Assembly (NCBI GenBank): GCA_045596385.1 | Contig: JAZOCC010000028.1 | Span: 34,229 to 98,228 of the forward strand | Source of the DNA: SIG307 sp045596385 | GTDB taxonomy: Bacteria > Bacillota > Clostridia > Lachnospirales > Lachnospiraceae | Direction: 5' to 3' | DNA: 64,000 bases | Shown here: positions 61,601 through 64,000 of the stretch, one piece after another | How positions within the stretch are numbered: position 1 is the first letter of the stretch | How the letters are laid out: every line of letters starts with the position of its first letter | The notes under the pieces: model-generated | Databases searched by the model: none | What the model was told of the DNA's origin: nothing | What the model saw: only the letters and a program-made list of their open reading frames with translations | Program-made: the position numbers and the translations under genes

Positions 61601-63254
61601 GAGTGGTGTTGTATACATAGTGGTCGTGCCTGTAGTCCTCAAGCATGGTTGATGTCTGATAACTTCCCCCACTACCTCCGTTACTGAATGTGCGATTCTC
61701 TCCCGCGTTACTGGTAATTGTACCGTTCCCGACACAACCATAGTAATAGTGATAAGCCTTACTGTCATTCCATGTTGAGGTATACATAATATTTCCGTTT
61801 TCATCTTTTTCGGAATAGCTTCCGGAGTCATAGACATGAGAAAAATATCCCTCTACAATGCCCTTTGTACTGTCGGCAACTACAGGATTATATCTGGACA
61901 TTCCTCCGCCGATACTGGTAACAGTATAGTCGATGCCGGAAATACTTACTTTGTCAGGGAATATCAGCTCTTTAATATTCTTAATCTGACTGTTTTCTAC
62001 ACTATAGTTGTTGTAAACCTTCGGGTGCACATAAGTTGCATTATTTCCCGAAGGAATAAAGTACCATGTATTCCCGCTTACATCCGTACCCACAGAATAA
62101 GACAATGTTCCGGCAAGCACGGAATTGGCTGCCGAAGAACCGTTTGCAGACAAGGTTGTTCCGTCATAGGAAACAAGCGGTTTGTTATCGTAAATCGTCT
62201 GAATGTTGTGTCCCGCATCCGTCGTATAATATCTGCGAATCCGTTCGTAAATAATGGTATCCTCCGGAATCGTCGGAGTTGCAGTCGGTTCCGGCGTCGG
62301 TGTATCGGATGGTGTCGGCGTATCCGATGGTCCCGGCCCGGTCACCGGTGGCTTGCTTTTCTTCGTAAAATGTGCTGTCAGCTCCACATCGCACTGAGGC
62401 ATGACAAAAGAGGCTGAAGCTGATTTGCTGTCACTCAGTCGAACCGCACCTTCTTCCACCGTCCAATGGGAGAAGTTCCAATTTTCCTCTGCCGCCGCCA
62501 CAAGGTTCACCGTCGCCCCCGATTCGGCACTTTCACGGTAATTTTTGATATATCCTCCCTCTTCCGGGTCAACGTTTACAGCAATGTTATGGGTGTCCGG
62601 GGTAAGGGTGAGTTGAAGTTCGATGTCGTAGTAATTGGCAAAGTTTGACTTTGTTTCTATTGACCAGTTTGCCGCACTCTTGATTCCTTCTAATGTACTA
62701 TAGGTTTGACCCTCGATTTTCCACGGCGAAGTTGCTGATTCTCTTTTTTTCAACTTAAATCCCTCACTCATATAGATAGTTTGTGTTGTCTTCAAACCTT
62801 CTACTCCAAACATATCGCGAATCATTGATTGTAACTCATTATTGTATACCTTATACATATCATATACCATGTCAGGGTCGGGGTGAGACATATCTACATG
62901 ACGGTTTATTGGAATTGCAACCTCTCTATAACTTCCACTGGTTGGATTTCCTTCCGTAGGCATCATGTTAAAATACAGTGATGTCGTGTGATAAGATAAC
63001 AACGCGTCACTGTTATGATAATATTGTCCCCTCACAATGAGATTCTTGTTATCATCAAGAAATATATCGTATCCATTACCGTTCTTATATAGTATCTGCA
63101 CCCAGCCAAGACCATCAATATAAATTTCATCCTCTGCCAGAGCAATCATTGAATCTAACTGTACAAATAACGATATGGAAATCAGAGTAACAAGTGTAAG
63201 AATCACTGACATCACACGCTTTCCTTTTTTATAACATTCCTTCTGCTGTTCCAT
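55683..63254 (-). CDS. Very large secreted protein with LRR_5 and InlB-type repeats
   Basis: 2,523 residues; AAGGAGG 6 nt before the ATG. Signal peptide (VILTLVTLISISLFVQL). Domain order: N-terminal beta domain; 'bacterial repeat' domain (DPEEGGYIKNYRESAESG) about 225-300; PTPSDTPTPEPTATPT linker; BspA-like LRR_5 blocks (~440-800: VTRIEDYAFYQCQALKTI, LKTIGGYAFRYHKNL); RCC1-like or beta-propeller-like segment (~850-1230: VGCIAVAENGTAYGYD); several InlB/Flg_new repeats (DGYDFVGWNPEEDGSG; NGYAFSGWNTNADGSG; ~1290-1880); long C-terminal beta region. No LPxTG, S-layer or dockerin anchor. Adhesin or host-interaction role inferred from these modules. Monocistronic. Confidence 0.85.
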   Translation of the reverse strand: MEQQKECYKKGKRVMSVILTLVTLISISLFVQLDSMIALAEDEIYIDGLGWVQILYKNGNGYDIFLDDNKNLIVRGQYYHNSDALLSYHTTSLYFNMMPTEGNPTSGSYREVAIPINRHVDMSHPDPDMVYDMYKVYNNELQSMIRDMFGVEGLKTTQTIYMSEGFKLKKRESATSPWKIEGQTYSTLEGIKSAANWSIETKSNFANYYDIELQLTLTPDTHNIAVNVDPEEGGYIKNYRESAESGATVNLVAAAEENWNFSHWTVEEGAVRLSDSKSASASFVMPQCDVELTAHFTKKSKPPVTGPGPSDTPTPSDTPTPEPTATPTIPEDTIIYERIRRYYTTDAGHNIQTIYDNKPLVSYDGTTLSANGSSAANSVLAGTLSYSVGTDVSGNTWYFIPSGNNATYVHPKVYNNYSVENSQIKNIKELIFPDKVSISGIDYTVTSIGGGMSRYNPVVADSTKGIVEGYFSHVYDSGSYSEKDENGNIMYTSTWNDSKAYHYYYGCVGNGTITSNAGENRTFSNGGSGGSYQTSTMLEDYRHDHYVYNTTLESVTVPASVTRIEDYAFYQCQALKTISGATGVTDIGAHSFEGASVLTTSRSSEVTESNQKRNEYYYYNESYSLGAATSTMNTWKTSVRLKERLILPEFGSLKTIGGYAFRYHKNLFDVALVSGVTTVGGGAFEKCDLNTITVPGITTVINGGYTTLGTKGTPAETIIFTEPESNAMKYGLDNDNYYIVRAGYPVTYHNNFSPAESYTSKAMVQNVYVEIKKQVGVYYNKISGYGLANPDIVFTLDTDGEIWPKLTSLPQIKYKELHEVSYMTGSVSSSYQSYPNKTVGCIAVAENGTAYGYDPQNKKWVDLNIPEGSTGHTWSTYSTDRTNGTSSSYGTNSSVGPYDVEYLYYLDKRGILYRKKVRTATETTNLGNGSYMGADYSGGFTYTASAEKLPLPLNTKFTSFYVGQPGGGTVIEGHAPNSKDDYSYTICHSVIYAQDANGAYWEGSCEKEEHSYETFTGSGITTDVSAGYLQSEFTAGAPAVSSYQWTQLGAYRQMFTGGKMISGKYGYNNGYTSYHYNRNIIDANGDLLFASEGYVKNPSDGLIQKDVTVTVLAGKKFVRAEQITDEYCLLYDADGGVWGYFVAGRIEEPSNSHNGEEYAEPMHPVKLFDDADVFRWWDTSKSTTSSWNEGTEYQDFYDVVILDEKGRYRKISTTRKRTYYTEEAVVRVKWENTSVTSPDSFEGAVYRKCVGYEYAERLYDCMFVRDGYDFVGWNPEEDGSGEHYLPGSKLIVTEPVNVYAQWTAAKKRIVYHPNGRGVEGNMEDEVYPLSVTQVTLKKNAYTRNGYAFSGWNTNADGSGNGGENYMDGAGITIHPGTTVLYAQWEELGYTLKIVNEPFGSTTLTTVSTKELKFGDIVTIPDAKGDRDSTVTYNLNRRNSVSTTPVWGIPMPFPEDYTTAGAKFMGWELYAVTSENPSGYEYRGFYESKQVTKNLAKKQGEVLVLFPFWGGLKSHVILPYAICTGYDFIGFTKVSVEAGTYSSNKQIANAIDTGLLIPAGEGSGAQYRPTCENDKLYAYYNPKDYKVSLVATCDWAEQGDIKQTQTEVTMVFDREYPKVTVPQSERFVFMGYYDILDEDGVPIEGRSVQFYDETGTPVTDAQTGKTKTWTVHDGSITALYAYFMTENEVILDGRGATKQEQKTVKMAYNAYGPGVIPPEKTGYSFQGYFTEIRGKGKKYYNADGEGVALWTERKTDILYAYWVQNPVEFPEKDTTENPKIPPEEQMKIEVMAARSVVQIYADDRNPATDAESDVPPYRVEDTVREGTLESAGGIPSTEPVAVRAKMGSWMLSCILERRSGSEEICVRVTVPYRSQYEDTETETLVISNLQYETIEVMVPRVWSYWAIADGGMYFPEKVIVENEALDEGRTEVTVCSDAEDVLQRPDYKVTAYGEKEFHVGWDSYDEKGRPVVDIVLSKEEYIISEVPGELPDIAGYLTNVCYNAAWKNTPRFTVKSDCVEVDGVVLLSDGENVLGKGEEPEKAVLSELRHRIEETKYGQTYRDGILLSETIANGRYETVAGIIYTASESNVGEENERYVSVTEVNEINIHTPVICIPVIRAEHEDMFQCESVPAGHTVLVLDEEGDHSDFVLKIGNYGYHSDKKGYEEKDYSEYLAQEDGKERNEVCFPFSVWMDTGNDGERDNDVLWEAGVWYVLGCDTQRFYMPVDTREGSYKIKVRSVAVNGAGKEEKSEWQRNSQPVNYAAEDTIPVYLTGRLFDFTVYEVGGSGAWEDVNEEGYYSVGRQVSDDGFWGTLPLRTGVHPLYHNMGSLPVGGEIKFHVTSVGVSFGEGARVKIVPKLMTVCENGYEEVDVYYEAEEAQGIFLRKWEGEDFIVLIENSEGTRSAVRQWYGKLRLPDTMYVAEKGTDVMEYQERFGLSFTEGFWRKDELLMLRFALEIENPQGECLYYGMIPQRIANNIWQTEAGASYREDIDGKHFVIQGGEVAVIYPGDSADNEDSTYGIY

Positions 63255-63420
63255 AGATTACCTCCTTCCTATTCTGTTTTCTACTTCTCCTCTAAACTTT
63301 ATTATTTCATGTAATTTAAAGAGATTTCGTCTCTGGATCAAGTAAATATCTTGCTGGAAATAAAAGTTATAAATGAACGCTTACTAATCATATGTCTCAG
63401 AAAATAGAATAAAAGAAAAA

Positions 63421-63605
63421 TCAAAGAGACATCCTAAGACGTCTCTTTGTAATAAAATAAATATCATAGTGTGAGATTATGCCATCCCAATTCAAATTAA
63501 TCATAAACTCACGAACAACTGTCACCCGGTATAACTGTAAAGTAATTCACTTCAAGCGCAACCAACGACAGTAGGTGAGTAAAATAAAGGACATATCCCC
63601 CACCT
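63421..63605 (-). ncRNA. Candidate small transcript of ~185 nt
   Basis: Bounded by a promoter (63608-63637) and an 8-bp stem AAAGAGAC/GTCTCTTT (63423-63430, 63441-63448) followed by TTTTTCTTTT on the minus strand. It contains a GGTGGGGG site 2-3 nt before a 15-codon frame starting MSFILLTYCRWLR, which could be a leader or toxin-like peptide. Not assigned to a known RNA family. Confidence 0.45.
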
Positions 63606-63607
63606 TG

Positions 63608-63637
63608 ATTATATAATACTTTATTCAGATTTGTAAA
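63608..63637 (-). promoter_or_regulatory. Promoter of the candidate small transcript
   Basis: TTTACA (63632-63637) and TATAAT (63608-63613) on the minus strand, 18-bp spacer. Confidence 0.55.
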
Positions 63638-63678
63638 GTCCTTTTAAGCCTTTTTTTAATTTCCGCAAAATGAAAAGT

Positions 63679-63712
63679 TAAATTCCATTCTTGCCCCCAG
63701 ATGTGGAATTTA
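63679..63712. repeat. Inverted repeat at the putative left end of the IS30-type element
   Basis: TAAATTCCA/TGGAATTTA (63679-63687 and 63704-63712). A further copy of GTGGAATTA lies 12 nt downstream. This may be the terminal repeat region of the insertion sequence whose transposase starts at 63793; the exact IS boundary is not certain. Confidence 0.4.
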
Positions 63713-63792
63713 GTCTTACATAAGTGGAATTAATTCTTTCACACATATGATATGATGGTGTTAATGATTGGACAGCGGAGATAGGAGGCATT

Positions 63793-64000
63793 ATGTCAAA
63801 CTTGATTCCGGGCAATCAAAAACACCTTACTCTTGCTGACAGACTGTACATAGAGGATTCCCTTAACCACAATGTATCGTTTAAGGATATCGCGAAGTTT
63901 CTCTGTAAAGACCCTACTACCATTTCCAAGGAGGTAAAACTTCACAGGATTGATGATATCCATCCAAAAAGAACATTTAACAATCCTCACAACTTCTGTA
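63793..64000 (+). CDS. IS30-family transposase, N-terminal part (cut by window edge)
   Basis: 69 residues visible, reading off the right end. Starts MSNLIPGNQKHLTLADRLYI after AGGAGG. The IEDSLNHNVSFKDIAKFLCK...PTTISKEVKLHR stretch is the HTH_38 DNA-binding domain of IS30 transposases (xLTxxDRxxIExxLxxxxSxxxIAxxLxxxxTTISKEVxxHR). The catalytic DDE core lies outside the window. Confidence 0.85.
   Translation, partial: MSNLIPGNQKHLTLADRLYIEDSLNHNVSFKDIAKFLCKDPTTISKEVKLHRIDDIHPKRTFNNPHNFC

Larger units (their letters stand above)
63255..63792. other. Intergenic region at the right end
   Basis: 538 bp without a convincing protein gene. It contains a weak promoter-like TTGATC-17-TAAATT for the large gene, a self-contained minus-strand promoter/terminator unit (63421-63637), and the left end of an IS30-type element with inverted repeats at 63679-63712. 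Confidence 0.5.

Overview
The window looks like a chromosomal segment from a Gram-positive anaerobe of the Clostridia, most likely family Lachnospiraceae. The grounds are strong AGGAGG ribosome-binding sites, gatCAB, HemZ, a bifunctional Rel, lipobox lipoproteins, an orphan sugar ABC importer without its own ATPase, and secreted GLUG/MBG/Fn3 and BspA-LRR/InlB-type proteins joined by Thr-Pro linkers. Almost every gene lies on the minus strand. The plus strand carries only a 32-residue toxin-like peptide near 52.6 kb and the start of an IS30-type transposase at the right end.

Layout, left to right (transcription runs right to left). 1-8.0 kb: MscS channel (cut by the window edge), glycogen branching enzyme with a histone-like Lys/Ala tail, YesL-type membrane protein, a heterodimeric ABC exporter and a small membrane protein. 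8.2-8.5 kb: cold-shock protein with a consensus promoter and a 5'-terminal hairpin. 8.6-13.7 kb: two ABC exporters, each with an N-terminal PH-like/zinc-ribbon module, flanking a DUF1854 protein. 13.8-21.5 kb: aspS, HD-GYP, hemZ, MBL hydrolase, rel and apt, probably one long operon read from an apt promoter. 21.6-29.9 kb: an ATPase remnant, a 2,290-residue secreted repeat protein and a TetR regulator with an inverted repeat over its own promoter. 29.9-34.5 kb: dut, M18 aminopeptidase, MATE exporter and an AraC-type regulator fused to a degenerate Rel/SpoT HD domain. 34.6-40.2 kb: an EF-hand lipoprotein and a sugar ABC importer. 40.4-45.4 kb: ilvC, ilvN and gatBAC. 45.6-52.4 kb: a lipoprotein, a chemoreceptor with a C-terminal sugar-binding domain and a HelD helicase with a GH31-like tail. 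52.5-52.9 kb: the toxin locus. 52.9-55.3 kb: rlmH, a histidine phosphatase and a split ThrE exporter. 55.7-63.3 kb: a 2,523-residue secreted protein. 63.3-64 kb: a short minus-strand transcription unit and the IS30 element.

The most notable system is the compact locus at 52.55-52.88 kb. A holin-like toxin ORF has a LexA-type box overlapping its -35 element, a sequestered ribosome-binding site, and a convergent antisense promoter that would make an RNA of about 105 nt complementary to the toxin 3' UTR. This is the architecture expected of a DNA-damage-inducible type I toxin-antitoxin. Other notable items are the AraC/Rel-HD fusion, the HelD/GH31-like fusion, the chemoreceptor with a predicted cytoplasmic binding-protein domain, and the DUF1854 ABC trio. 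All calls were made by reading the sequence; no database search was run.
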